Shown: positions 34,361-45,391 of the stretch, one piece after another
Numbering within the stretch: position 1 is the stretch's first letter
Layout: each line of letters begins with the position of its first letter
NCBI RefSeq assembly: GCF_027595985.1
Contig: NC_073302.1
Span: forward strand, 402,860,003 to 402,924,002
Direction of reading: 5' to 3'
DNA: 64,000 nucleotides
Source of the DNA: Sorex araneus
Taxonomy: Eukaryota > Chordata > Mammalia > Eulipotyphla > Soricidae
The notes under the pieces: generated by a model
The model's database searches: none
Seen by the model: only the letters and a program-made list of their open reading frames with translations
Told to the model about the DNA's origin: nothing
Made by a program: the position numbers and the translations under genes

Positions 34361-34717
34361 ATCCAAATTTAGAAATAAAGGAGGGATTGCAAATATTTAA
34401 ACATCCTTTTAAATTATTTTGAGGACTTAGAAAATTCGGCTCGATTCATACATACAAGTTTGTGTATGGAAGTCAGAGACAAAAGGAAACTAGAAACCAT
34501 GACAAAAAAATTGGGAGGAAGACATGGTGGGTGGGAGGGAAAATGGGGAGAAGGGGGAGGGAAAGAGAGTATTTGGGACAAGATGGGGGAGACAGAGAGG
34601 GTGGGAGAGACATCTCAATTATCACCTATTTGCGTTTGAAGGTTTGACAAACAGGATTCAGGATTACCTCAGTGGGATATAATAGTTATACTTCTATGTC
34701 CCAACATACTTTTTATT

Positions 34718-34891
34718 TATTTTTTTTGCTTTTTGGGTCACACCCGGAGATGCACAGGGGTTACTCCTGGCTCTGCACTCAGGAATTACCCCCGGCAGTG
34801 CTCAGGGGACCATATGGGATGCTGGGAATCGAACCCGGGTCGGCCGCGTGCAAGGCAAATGCCCCACCCGCTGTGCTATCCCTCCAGCCCC
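34718..34891 (-). mobile_element. SINE (short type), young, antisense
   Basis: Near-perfect consensus, flanked by CCCAACATACTTTT on both sides. Confidence 0.94.
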
Positions 34892-34904
34892 CAACATACT
34901 TTTT

Positions 34905-35045
34905 AAAAAAATTTATTTTTCACTGAACCACTATGAGACACACAGTTACAAAGCTGCTCATGATCGGGTTTCAGTCATACAATGTTCTAACACTTATTAG
35001 TCCACCAGTGTAAATTTCCCACCACCAAGCACCCTAGTTTCTCCA
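34905..35045 (-). mobile_element. L1 3' UTR fragment, antisense
   Basis: CACTGAACCACTATGAGAC, GCTGCTCATGATCGGG, CCACCAGTGTAAATTTCCC. Confidence 0.7.
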
Positions 35046-35252
35046 ACATATTCTTAAACTTTATCTATGCTTAAATATTTTTGCCTGATAAGACCCTTAT
35101 GAAAAGTTAGATTTCATAAGGTAGAATAAGGTAGTAAGATAGAATCTATTCTAATGAACAAAATCAATCATTTTGTTGTAGTTGTTCAGAGAAGCAATCT
35201 CCCCATACACTTTCCTTTCCCTCCCACTCTCTGAAAAGTCACTTTCTCTTAC

Positions 35253-35428
35253 TTTAAACTGCATCATATATCCTGGCTGTATGATGAGTTCTCTAGAGGA
35301 GAGAGCATTGTGAGTCTTGTCCTTCTTTTTATTTGGCCAGTAGAGGTGGAAGGATGGATTACCGCAGAATCCTGCTGTCCTTACTGCATTAGGGTAAAAA
35401 CTCCAGTTTTCTTCATGGGAAGTTCCTT
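35253..35428 (-). CDS. RELN: RELN exon 57 (repeat 8A)
   Basis: 176 nt, acceptor CCCTTAACAG, exon ending CAGTTTAAA with donor GTAAGAG. It encodes [27 protein letters not shown], the Lys-rich NKKKDKTHN, then [17 protein letters not shown] sequon (NWS) is present. It aligns with about human residues 3065-3123. It was located from the protein family pattern; its Met codons lie only near its 3' end. Phases match exons 56 and 58. Confidence 0.95.
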
Positions 35429-35552
35429 CTGTTAAGGGAAATTAAAAGAAATATATTGTATTGTTCTCTTGAACGGAATGATTTCTCGCTGAATTCCATA
35501 AATTTTATGCTGTAGCTTTTTTAAGACCCACTTAAACTTTATTTAATTGGTG

Positions 35553-35736
35553 TAATGTAGCACTGTAGCACTGTCGTCCTGTTGTTCATCAATTTGCTCG
35601 AGCAGGCACCAGTAATGTCTCCATTGTGAGACTTGTTGTTACTGTTTTTGGCATATTGAATTCGCCAAGGGTAGCTTGCCAGGCTCTGCCACATGGGCGG
35701 GATACTCTTGGTAGATTGCTGGGCTCTCCGAGAGGA
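35553..35736 (-). mobile_element. SINE, long type, antisense, lacking its head
   Basis: TAGCACTGTAGCACTGTC ... CCAGTAATGTCTCCATTG ... GGGCTCTCCGAGAGG. It stops before the tRNA-like head. Confidence 0.85.
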
Positions 35737-35954
35737 ACTGGTATAATATATAAATAAATTGGTGAAATATATAAATAAAATGACAAACCAAATTTAGAGA
35801 AGATTATCACAGTAAATGAATGTTCTACATTATGAGGTGGTATCTATATTTTAAGGTGCGACTGATAATCTAGGTAGTGGGCACCATTATGAAAATCTCT
35901 TTGGTATACTTCTAAAGCAGTACAATATGTATTTCTGTGGTACAGATATCCCTA

Positions 35955-36130
35955 GAGATGGGCTGGAGAGATTGTACTGGGGTTGAGACTTGTCTTGTAT
36001 GTGGTCGACCTTGGCTCAAATCCCCAGGACCTATATGGTTTCTTGAGAATCACCAGGGGTCCCTCCTGAGCAATGAGCAAAGAACAACCCCTGAGCACTG
36101 TTGGGTGTCACAAAAAAAAAACCCAAAAAA
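35955..36130 (+). mobile_element. SINE, diverged
   Basis: ATGGGCTGGAGAGATTGTACTGG, B-box-like GGCTCAAATCCCC, tail GAGCACTGTTGGGTGTCAC then A-rich. Confidence 0.82.
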
Positions 36131-36400
36131 ACCTCCAGCAATTCCTGTAAAAAACAAATATTATTGGGCGGCACTGAAAATTTAAAATCGTGTTTGAATT
36201 GGAGCTTATATTTAACAGAACTTATAAATCCTCATTTGACACTTCAACAGTCAACTCTGAAGACTGGGAAAGATAATAACTAACATTTCTTGAGCAGCAA
36301 ATATGTGCCAGGCATCCTTTTAAGTGTAATTCATGTAATAATGTACCTAAAGACATATATAGACACAGAGGAAAGGAAGTTCAATAACACTGTTCCTTAC

Positions 36401-36643
36401 CGTCATCAAAAGTGTCGACCAGTTGACTGGGGTTGATTTCTGCTCCCCCAATCAAAATATTGTCTAGTGCCCACTGAGCACGCTCCACCCCTGAGACCAC
36501 AAGTCCATTGCTGATCACAAACGGTTGCCACCAGCGGAGTCGGGTTGTATTGGTGAGAGCATCCTCAGGAAGAAGTATGTAGTCATGTCTAACAGAAATG
36601 TATTTCTGATAATCCATCTCATGAAGCAAAGTCCAGGAAATCC
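36401..36643 (-). CDS. RELN: RELN exon 56 (end of repeat 7B, start of repeat 8A)
   Basis: 243 nt, acceptor ACTCTAG, donor GTAAGG. It encodes [44 protein letters not shown] and [10 protein letters not shown] sequon (NTT) precedes RLRWWQ. It aligns with about human residues 2984-3065. The exon starts with two bases that complete the Gly codon opened by exon 55, which is what exposes the unusual donor of that exon. From memory, human has Thr where this has Ser in GISW. Confidence 0.95.
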
Positions 36644-38065
36644 CTAGAGTAAAAAACAGAACAACAAAGTAACCTCACTAGAAAACTATCCCAAACCACC
36701 AGCTTGCTTTTACTAGTACTAGTAAAGTTTCCCAAATAAATTTCCACCAAATAATAAGAACAGTTTTGTTAACTTTGATATAACACTTATAAACATTGTA
36801 TCAGAATGAGTCTGATGATTTAAAGGAAAGAATATTTAAAAATTCTTGTCTAAAAATAAAACACTGAAGTAGATGTTATTTTCAGCTCTATTTTTTTTTT
36901 GTTTTAGGTCCCTGTGTATATCGCTGCCTAAATAATGAAACACATTCATCTTTTGCATGTTTCTAGCTATTTTATTGTAATTTGAAGCAATTCATAATTT
37001 GTTATATTGGAAAGAAGTTTCTCTATTATTAACTAACTGATGACTGAAGGTAAGATGTTTCAGTTAATCAAGAAAACACTTTCTAAATACCCTATGGTAC
37101 TTCTGTATCATTTATTTATCTTCTAGTTTTTAAGAATACTATATGTTTGTGAAAGCTGATTTTATAAAGACTACATAGAGCTACTGGTCTACTTTCAGCT
37201 ATTTCAAAATAATAAAACAGAATTTCATTAAAATATGAAAGCCTATCATTAACAGCACTGTAAATCACAGTGCATAAATTAAAAAAACTAATTACATATG
37301 TCCTGTTTCCAATAAACCATAAAAGAGTGTGCCAGACAGGTTAATGAAACCAGTGCAGTTTTCTTATAGATTCTTTATAGCATTTATTATATATCTGTTC
37401 TTACAAAAGATTTTTAAAAAGACTTAAATAGTTCATAAAATTGCCTTTTACTTGGACAACCATATTAAGTTTATTTAATGGTTGTATCATTCATAATTAA
37501 GCTTCAGTTAAGCAAATGAATTTTCCTGAAATTCATAAAGATTGGAGCTTATTTACCTATTTATTTTTGTTTTGGGACTATAATGGATGGTATTAGGGGA
37601 GTCTTGGGGTTCAAAGGGATCCTGTATGCAAACCACATGCTCCTGTCCTTCAAGTCATTTTCCTATTCCTTTGAGCCTCTTTTAGGGCCACACCTGGCTG
37701 TGTTCCGGGTTTACTCCTGGCTTTTTGCTCCAGGATTCCTGGTGGTGCTCAGGGGCACCTTATTACCAGAGATTGATTTGGAGTTGGCCTATGCAGGGAA
37801 GTGTCTTACCCCCATTCTATCTTTGCCCACCATGGAATTTATTTTTCAGTGTGATTTTCTCTCTTGTCCCTTTTTCTGAGTATTTTGCCTTACACAAAAG
37901 CCACATGTTCTGGAATGTGCATTCAACCAAGATCTGTAACTGCCTAGGTACTACATTGCCTATTTGCCCTACAAAGTCAGCAAAGCTTTGCAGAGACTTC
38001 TTGGAGGGTCATTGGATACATGTCGGACATCTGCTCCGTGGCATGGTTTTCACCCGGAAACGTGC
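36644..38065 (-). other. RELN: RELN intron 55 (GC-AG)
   Basis: 1422 bp by the GC donor, or 1410 bp by the downstream GT donor. It ends ACTCTAG. One diverged antisense SINE lies at about 37680-37830. The rest is AT-rich unique sequence. Confidence 0.8.
37680..37830 (-). mobile_element. Old SINE, antisense
   Basis: AGGGCCACACCTGGCTGTG, TTTACTCCTGGC, then a degraded head. Confidence 0.7.
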
Positions 38066-38172
38066 CTCCGTCGGTTGAGTAGTCCAGCAGCACGCCTTCC
38101 TTCCGGCAGATGGGCCGATGACAGGAGGTCATATTGTTCTCACTGCCGATGCGCCCCCAGTACTGCAGGAAT
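38066..38172 (-). CDS. RELN: RELN exon 55 (repeat 7B), non-canonical GC donor
   Basis: 107 nt, acceptor TTGCCTTCAG. It encodes [30 protein letters not shown] and the first base of a second Gly. It has a sequon (NMT). It aligns with about human residues 2948-2984. Keeping the conserved Gly-Gly-Ile junction with exon 56 requires the exon to end GGAG followed by GCACGT, a GC-AG intron. A GT donor (CCGG|GTGAAA) lies 12 nt further into the intron and is also in frame; its use would insert four residues (Gly-Thr-Phe-Pro). A third GT at +7 would break the frame. The 3' boundary is therefore less certain than for the other exons. Confidence 0.88.
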
Positions 38173-38302
38173 CTGAAGGCAAACACAAATGATGCACCAC
38201 AAGAACGAATTAGAACAATCAACTCAAACCTCGATAACTGCACTTTTCACGTATGTGTTCCCTGCGATGCTAGGTTGTGACAAAAATGAAAAATTAGCTT
38301 AC

Positions 38303-38478
38303 TTTGCTCCTCGGAGATCCAAATCCTGAGTAATAGCTTGTCTCACTGTGGAACCCCCAAAATAGAGTGCGGTGTCCTCGGCAAGAATCCCACACTCAGT
38401 ACACGTACTTCCACCTTCCAAGGACATCCATAAATCAGGCTTGATTTCTTCACTGTCAAAGCGTTCCTTCAGAAAAGT
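38303..38478 (-). CDS. RELN: RELN exon 54 (repeat 7B)
   Basis: 176 nt, acceptor TTTTCCCAG, donor GTAAGC. It encodes [31 protein letters not shown] and the turn [21 protein letters not shown], as in the B subrepeats. It ends with two bases of a Lys codon. It aligns with about human residues 2890-2948. It is separated from exon 55 by only a 130-bp intron, the shortest in this window. Confidence 0.96.
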
Positions 38479-38699
38479 CTGGGAAAAAGTAAGTGGGATG
38501 TGGTTAAAGATTACTTTAGGTAAACCGATACTGTTATCTTCGATTAAAGAAACTGATTTCAAATGGCTTTCCAGAATACGTTTTTCAGAAAACAAATGAT
38601 CTATACAATGTTCTTTTCTGTCATATATTGAAGATCATTGAAATTGCTTAAACAATGCATACAACTGGAATCTAAAGTGCATTTATAGAGAATAAAATC

Positions 38700-38954
38700 A
38701 CTGTCACTGTCACTGTCATTGTCATCCTTTTGCTCATCGATTTGCTTGAGTGGGCACCAGTAATGTCTCCATTGTGAGACTTGCTGTTACTGTTTTTGGC
38801 ATACCGAATATGCCACGGGGAGCTTGCCAGGCTCTGCCGTGCGGGCGAGATAATCTCAGTAACTTGCCCGGCTGTTTGAGATGGGCGAAGGAATTGAACC
38901 CGGGTCAGCCGCATGTAAGGCAAATGCTCTACTGCTGTGATATCGCTCCAGCCC
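38700..38954 (-). mobile_element. SINE, long type, young, antisense
   Basis: Complete long-type element starting in (CACTGT)n and ending ATCGCTCCAGCCC, flanked by AGAATAAAAT on both sides. It is 222 bp upstream (in the transcript) of exon 54. Confidence 0.93.
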
Positions 38955-39119
38955 AAAGAATAAAATAGTCTAAAAAATAAAAATTAACTATAGTAACACT
39001 CTTATTTGTCAAGTTACTTAAGCATATACTCCTATAATACATATATTTATTTTATATGAAGTATATGAACTCATTATTTTAAGTTTTAGGCTATCATGTT
39101 TATACACAAAAGCTAAAAT

Positions 39120-39285
39120 TTTGGGGCCAGAATGATAACACAGCAGGTAAGGTGCTTGCTTTGGTCCCTGGCATATGGTTCACCGAACACTTCCAGGAGT
39201 AATTCCTGAGTACAGAGCCAGAAATAACCCCTGAGCATCTCTGGGTGTAACCCCAAAACAAGACAAAGCAAAAAAAACCCATCCC
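39120..39285 (+). mobile_element. SINE, internally deleted
   Basis: GGGGCCAGAATGATAACACAGC, then the B-box region is missing and the body resumes at ATATGGTTCACCGAACAC. Confidence 0.78.
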
Positions 39286-40284
39286 CCCACACCCCCAAAA
39301 TTTAAAGAAATAAGATGAAATAACAATCATTTTACACTTTTTCCCAAAAACATTTCCCAATGGATCATCCTGTTCCCTTGGTGTGTACACCCACATTTGG
39401 GAGGCTGCTTTAGGCCAAAAGAGTCTTAGTTCCCAGAAATGAGGGAACTCAGGAATCAGAAACCAAAGGTTTTTGCATGAATTCAACAGAAAAATCAGCC
39501 ATGGAAGTCAGTTTCAAAGATGTTATACAAGTTTGTCAGGGCCAGACTCATAGTTGTGGGCTAAGTGTTCAAAATCTACAATGAAAGGGCTTTGATTGCT
39601 CTGTTTTGGGAGCTATACCCAATGGTGCTCAGGGGTCCATGTGGTGCCAGGGTTCAAACATGAGCCCCTTGCATGCAAAGCTTGTGTTAAAGCCTACTGA
39701 ACTCTTTATCTAGTTTTTCCCTGGGTCTCCAGTTTAGCCTTTTAACTAAAAACAACCACCAACTAAAAAGTTTATCTTCTAAAGAGAGTAAGTCAGATAT
39801 TAGGGTTCATTATGGTTACATTTTATGAAAAGTAATTTTATCCCATCAACGTGATCAAAAACTTTCTAAGAATAATAATCTCTCTGGTGTTTGTGTACAA
39901 TCACATTTCAGAACACAGAATGTTCTGAAGAAAAACCTAGGTATAGTCTGGAATTTTTGAATTTTTAATTTTTTGCGATAATGTTATTCATTTCCTAACA
40001 ACATTCTTTTTCCAAAAGTACATCTACCAAGTATATAAAAGAAGCTTAATTTTGATCTAATAGTCTTTAAATGCAGAGCATTGAAGTTCTTTAATGATAT
40101 AATTTAGTTAATTTTATGATTGGGGAAATTGTGTTTCAACTTGATCCTACTATTCTTTGTATTCCAGACACCTAAAGCATATTTTTTAGTTTCCACCAAA
40201 GGATTCATTTACTGGAACCGTCAGAGAATATTGTGATAATTTATCAATCTTGTACTTGGTTCTTTCTGTTGTTGTTGTTTTAAG

Positions 40285-40450
40285 ACCACACCAGCTCAGG
40301 TGCTGCTCTCTGTTCTGTGCTTGGAGGTGGGGTGGGGGTGGTCACTTCTGGTGGTGATTGTCCCCACAGGGACCATATGGTGCTGAGTATCAAACCATGG
40401 TCAGCCACATGCAAGGCAAGAGCCTTAACCTCTGTGCTATCTCTTCAGCC
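40285..40450 (-). mobile_element. Old SINE, antisense
   Basis: GACCACACCAGCTCAGG ... TATCAAACCATGG ... TGCTATCTCTTCAGCCC. Confidence 0.7.
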
Positions 40451-40474
40451 CTTGCACTTGGTTTTTATTCTTTT

Positions 40475-40632
40475 TTGGGGGCCCCACCCAGCTGTGCTCA
40501 TGGCTTTTTCCTGGCTCTGTACCTAGGAATCACTTCTAAGAGGGCTCAGGAGACCACATACAGTGCCAGGAATGAAATCCAGGTCAGCCATATGCAAGGT
40601 GAGTCCTTTACCTGCTCTGTTTCTTCAGCCCC
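40475..40632 (-). mobile_element. Old SINE, antisense
   Basis: GGGGGCCCCACCCAGCTG ... ATGAAATCCAGG ... GTTTCTTCAGCCCC. Confidence 0.7.
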
Positions 40633-40698
40633 TTCACTTGGTCCTTAAGGTGCAAACTGCAGTCCCAGGCCATGACTCTAGCAGGGGCTTTAACATAC

Positions 40699-40876
40699 CT
40701 TCAGAGTGTGAGTCAGGTAGCAGTTGGGTCCCGAGTATCCTGGATCACAGATGCACTGTTCCTTTAGGCAATCTCCATGGCCCCTGCAGTTGTGTAGGCA
40801 TCCAGGGCCCAGGTAGAAATTATCGATCGCCCACTGCATATCTGAGTACTTCTGATAGAACCTAAACCTTACTGGA
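40699..40876 (-). CDS. RELN: RELN exon 53 (end of repeat 7A, EGF7)
   Basis: 178 nt, acceptor GCTCACAG, donor GTATGT. It encodes [20 protein letters not shown] and then a complete EGF-like module ([28 protein letters not shown]) and YLTHTLK. All six EGF cysteines are present. From memory, human has Asp where this has His in GCLHNC, and Arg where this has Lys in CLKEQ. It aligns with about human residues 2830-2889. It ends in phase 0. Confidence 0.96.
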
Positions 40877-43468
40877 CTGTGAGCAACATAAGTGCAAAGG
40901 AATGAAAAGTAAAGGTTAACTTCATTTAGGTCCATTTTCCTGCGTCCTTTTAATTAAAATATACCACATTCTTGGTGAGAGTCCACAGTCAGAGGGGAAC
41001 TTTCTAGCATAGTGTAAACATTCTGTATCTTGTATGCAGTGATTATAGGGTGACACATTGGTAAGCACTCACTGTGTCAAACAGTCAGTATTCCTGCACT
41101 TCCCTCACTGTGACTTAGACCTCATTATGAGAAGACAGGGAGAATGGGAAAATGGGATGATAACACTGTGATGGTGCTTGGCATGTACTTTATCCCAGCT
41201 GACTCCTATGAGATTATCAACCCAACATAACTCTTGACCACTGACTGGGCCCGATATAGGTACTGAGCCAATCTGCCCCAAGAGATGCAAGAAGGTGCTT
41301 ACTCTAGCTCTATTTGAGATAAAAACTTTCTATTGTTCACAGTTTAGAATATTCTGGGTGCCACACCCAGTAGTGCTCAACTTAATCCTGTGCTCAGGGT
41401 TCACCTTTGGTGGGTTCTGGGGACCATCTGGGGTGCCGGGGATTGAACTTGGTTAAGGCACCCCAGATGGTCAACTACAGGCAAGGCAAGTTCCTCCTTG
41501 CTTTCCAACCACAAGAACTTCATTTTCAACAGTCTGTTTGAATTGAGTTTTCTGTTTGCAGCTGAACTTGTTCTGATTTAGTTTCCTAGAATGCTAACTA
41601 AGCCCGTTAGACAGTTGTTACAGAAAACTGAGTGGTGAACAGTATTTGTAATTAGAATATAATTTATCAATAGGACACAGGAAAAGAGGTTATAAGCACC
41701 TTATTCAAAGGCACTTATATGTTCGTGGTCACATATTTTAATTTTATTTCACAAGAAGTTTCTTCATTTTAGACAGGCTATGATTCATGGAGTGGTAGAG
41801 GTGTACTCACAAATTTTCTTTATGGATCTATTCTCCTGCTTTTACAATCAAGGGGAAATTGTTTGGAATCGCCTTGAATTAGCTTATCCACAGAGCTATC
41901 AGAGAATAGTTTAATCATCTTGTCCTACTGCTGGTTTAGGCTAATTGCTTTTCACTGGAGGTGCAGGAACACAATGCTTTGATGAGAGAAAATCTATAAA
42001 CTACATTTGTATGAGTAGCACGGATAGTGAGGATTTGTATAAATTGAGTGCAATGCTGTGATTTATAGAAAAGTATATTTGGCTATATATGCATATTTAT
42101 ATAAATGTATATATGTGTACTTCCTTCTATTTTTGGTCTTCATACAAGTTTCTGGCTCACAGCTCCCAAAGCCTTGCCTTTTCATAAGCAGTGAGAGTGA
42201 TAAAACTGTCCCATGTCATGTAAGGGAGGTGAGCAGCATGAACAGATGAAGGGCTGGTCACCTGGGGAACCAACAAGGTAAGATTAGAAAGCTGAAACTT
42301 AGTACTCCCAAATGGACCTCAGGGGAGGTGAGAAGGGGCTGATGTCAATGACCTTGAACTTAATCATGCCTGCCTATGAGTGTCCACTAGAAACTCCACG
42401 GAGACCTGGTTGGTGAATGTGAGGAGGTGTGGGGGAGTGACGAACTTGGAAAGAGCACATAAGCTCTGTGCTCTTTCCCCACCTCTTGCCCTACACACCA
42501 ATTCCATCTGACTTTTCTGAGGTAGACCCTTTTTGATCATTGATGATCCAGAGCAGTGCTCCCTAACTGTCTGCCAACTATGGCCCTCCTGTGACCTTGT
42601 TTCTTCCCTGTGCCCTGCCTCCCATCCCCCTAGCAGTTGGCTCCCTAGTCTCATGCCATGGTCCCTCATATTTTTGCCATTTTTACCTGTAGTCCCTGTG
42701 GGCTACCTTGGGGGCCTAGTGGGGCCCTTGCTTAAGACAGGCTAAGAATGGAGAATACGCAGACCTGAGAAGAAATGGATTTTCTAAATTTCAGCAAACT
42801 AATTAAAACAGAAGTTTGTGTTCTGAGAACCTCTGATTTACAGCCAGTTATTCAGAAGCACAGCTAATAATCCAAGCTTGTCTGTGGAGGGGAGAGGAAG
42901 ACTCTGCTATATCGCCAGTTTGCCAGATGCATAGCCCAGGCCTCTACTGACACCCAAAGCTGAGAGTGGTATCGGGAGCCCTTTAGTCCATAAATCCAAT
43001 TTACCTCCCTGTGGATATTGTGTCAGAGTAGAGATGGATTCTCACTCAGCAGATGTCTGAAAAGGACCTGCTGGTATGGGGGAGCCTCTCCCTTCCTAAC
43101 TACATTGGCACAGGAATTCTAAAGAGTGGCCTTTCATGAACTGATAAGGCATTAATGTGGAAGCGTCTGAGACACAGTGGAACCACATTTTTCACGGTCC
43201 ATAAAGTAGCCTTGATGTGGTTCGAAAGCTGACACTAGTTCTGACCCATCTGCAGACCCTGAGGTGAGCTGAAGCTTGTGAGGCCCAGTGTGATTATTAC
43301 AACCTGAGTTTTCCCTCAAGCGAAGGATCACCAATTCGAGAACGCTTGGAGTTAGGAAGGATAGAGAGCAATTCTTCCAATAATCACACACCATTTCAGG
43401 TTGGACAGCAGTGTCCTCTAACCCACTTCTGGATACTGGACCCAGGTGTGATTTCATCTTATACTTAC
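40877..43468 (-). other. RELN: RELN intron 52
   Basis: 2592 bp, GTAAGT to CTCACAG. It holds a decayed antisense SINE at about 41350-41510 that includes a perfect 16-bp inverted repeat, and an AT-rich segment near 42040-42125. No exon was seen. Confidence 0.8.
41422..41472. repeat. Perfect 16-bp inverted repeat in a SINE
   Basis: GACCATCTGGGGTGCC and its exact reverse complement, 19 nt apart, inside a decayed antisense SINE in intron 52. Confidence 0.92.
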
Positions 43469-43683
43469 TTTCCCACTAAGCTTTCAGGAAGTGGGTAGGT
43501 GATTCGTTTCCATCCTTTGGTAGGAAAGAACACAGATGGCTGGGAAACACTTCCAGAGCATTTTGGATCGGCAGGTAAGCACTGAGGGACTAGATAATTC
43601 CAGCTTACACCAAAGTCAACAGAATACTGCACATGAATTTGATTCTGGGCAACTTTTTCAGACACTTTGCATCCAACAGAGAT
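43469..43683 (-). CDS. RELN: RELN exon 52 (repeat 7A)
   Basis: 215 nt, acceptor TTTATTAG, donor GTAAGT. It encodes [10 protein letters not shown], the repeat motif [15 protein letters not shown], and [16 protein letters not shown]. It ends with two bases of an Asn codon completed by exon 53. It aligns with about human residues 2759-2830. The pattern Cys, QYS, then FGVSW, LVPQCLP is typical of the A subrepeats of reelin. There is no stop and no frameshift. Confidence 0.96.
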
Positions 43684-44442
43684 CTAATAAACAGAAAAAC
43701 AGTATCATGAAGGTATCCAAAATGATATTATATTATTTTTCTATAAAGAACTTGGCAGTAAGACATTGGCTTGATCACTTATAGCATACACGATGTGACA
43801 TTTATCTTATATTTTCAGGCTCATTGTTTGTTCTGCTAATGGACAGGGGAGGGGGTTGACATGGTTGCCCAAGGTGACAAATTACAGAAGGTGCCAAATA
43901 CATTGTGGGTGGGTGGTGCGGGGGTGGGGGGGTTGGGGAGAAGCTGAAACCTGCGCTTCTGCCATGTCTGGCTGACTGCCTTGGAAAGCCTAGACCCACT
44001 CTTACAAATTGTTGTTTGTTGTGCTAATGACCTGGCACTTCTATTTGGCAGAATACTTGACCAAGAAGGATTGCTAACAGCTTTACCAAGTTTAGTATTT
44101 TGTTGTAAAATTTATGACTCAATAAATCACTTTCAACTACTAGTAAGATGTAATTAAGTGATAACAGAAGGTATTTTTAATAAGGCACAGCATCTTTTGT
44201 TGATGGGAGGTACCCACAATGTGACCTTTGTTGCTAATACAGGGAGATTGAGGTAGTCAGAATAAATTGGTTGAGATAATATCTTGACCAACACTAATTT
44301 TGGCATGATGATAATCATGCCTTTGTTTTCTATTCATTTCTTTCTCCAGAAAAAAGAAACAGTCTCCTGTAAGAAAAGTAGCTATAGTCATAAAAGCTTT
44401 AATCCTCTTAATGGAAAAAAAAACTCTCTACATCATATGATT

Positions 44443-44474
44443 TAAACTGATAATAACTGGTTATTATCAGTTTA
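44443..44474. repeat. Near-perfect palindrome
   Basis: 15-nt arms (TAAACTGATAATAAC and its complement) separated by 2 nt, in intron 51. Confidence 0.92.
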
Positions 44475-44657
44475 TTATATTTCTATGATCACTATTTTGC
44501 CATATCATTTAATTTTGAGCAGAAACACATTTAGTCTTATAAAAGTTTCACCTTGAAATAATTAGGAAATAAAAGTTTTATTCATCAAGTTACATGTAGT
44601 TGTGGTATATTACCTTAATGTTAACATTTATTCTTTCCCCCCTCAAAAGTACATTGG

Positions 44658-44823
44658 TTTGGGGGCCACACTTGGCAATTTTCAGTGGCTTATTCCTGGT
44701 TCACTTATCAGGGATCACTCCTCATGGTTCTTGGGAGCACTTGAGGGGTGCCAGGGATCGAACCCAGGTCAGCCACATGTAAGTCAAGTGCCTTACCCAC
44801 GGTACTATCTTTTTTGCTGCCCC
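44658..44823 (-). mobile_element. SINE, diverged, antisense
   Basis: GGGGGCCACACTTGGC, GGGATCGAACCCAGG, then GTCAAGTGCCTTACCC. Confidence 0.8.
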
Positions 44824-45236
44824 AAAGTATACATTAAGTGAATAAAATATAAATAACTTTTTATTTATACAATTAAAAAATTTATACTGTCAGTGGATGT
44901 GTATTTCTCAACCTTTTTCTGACCACAGACTCCTTCTGAACTTGTTCCCTTCTGGTAGTCCCCTAGTCTTGTGCTGTGGTACCCCATTCACATGATTTTT
45001 GTCTGAGACATCCTTGCAATATGATGCACCTGGTTGAGAAGTTATTTATAAAACTGAGACCATAATTTTTTTTGGTGTCTCTCCTGCAGTGCTCAGGGGA
45101 CTGGGAGCCACTCGTGGGGATACGTGGCCCAGCCCTTCAGGCCTGCTGGGTGGTGCCTGGGCTGGCGGTGCTGAGCCCTAGTGGCCTCCAGTTCTTTGAA
45201 CCATCTCCTAGGCTGTTGAGAGCATAACATTTTAAC

Positions 45237-45391
45237 CTTGAATTGCATGATCCAGCCTTCCGTGGGAGTCAGGTCATGGGTCACTGCATACACTTCTCTT
45301 CCATCATGGCTGCCACAGATCATGACCCCGTCGGGGGACTCACAGAATCTTTCTACTGTGCAATCATCATGGAACAGCCAGTGCTCATTCA
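45237..45391 (-). CDS. RELN: RELN exon 51 (repeat 7A)
   Basis: 155 nt, acceptor CTTGTTTCTAG, exon ending TTCAAG with the weak donor GTTAAA. It encodes [30 protein letters not shown] and [11 protein letters not shown], part of the first subrepeat of reelin repeat 7. The phases fit: two bases complete the Val codon of exon 50 and the end is phase 0. It aligns with about human residues 2707-2758. The donor lacks the usual purine-A-G run at +3 to +5, so efficient use may rely on the AAG end of the exon. Confidence 0.95.

Larger units (their letters stand above)
29580..35252 (-). other. RELN: RELN intron 57
   Basis: 5673 bp, GTAAGAG to TTTTAG. It carries three plus SINEs, three antisense SINEs, L1 3' ends in both orientations, a purine-rich run near 34500-34615 and the 182-bp copy of the exon 59 donor region at 31306-31487. 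No extra exon was recognised. Confidence 0.85.
35429..36400 (-). other. RELN: RELN intron 56
   Basis: 972 bp, GTAAGG to AACAG. It holds a headless long-type SINE at about 35553-35736 and a plus SINE at about 35955-36130. Confidence 0.85.
38479..40698 (-). other. RELN: RELN intron 53
   Basis: 2220 bp, GTATGT to TTCCCAG. It contains a long-type SINE (38700-38954), a plus SINE (about 39120-39285), and antisense SINEs near 39598-39720, 40285-40450 and 40475-40632, the last close to the exon 53 donor. Confidence 0.85.
43684..45236 (-). other. RELN: RELN intron 51
   Basis: 1553 bp, GTTAAA to TTTATTAG. It holds one antisense SINE (about 44658-44823) and a near-perfect palindrome at 44443-44474. 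A stretch near 44905-45055 resembles 42535-42730, probably a shared old repeat. Confidence 0.75.
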
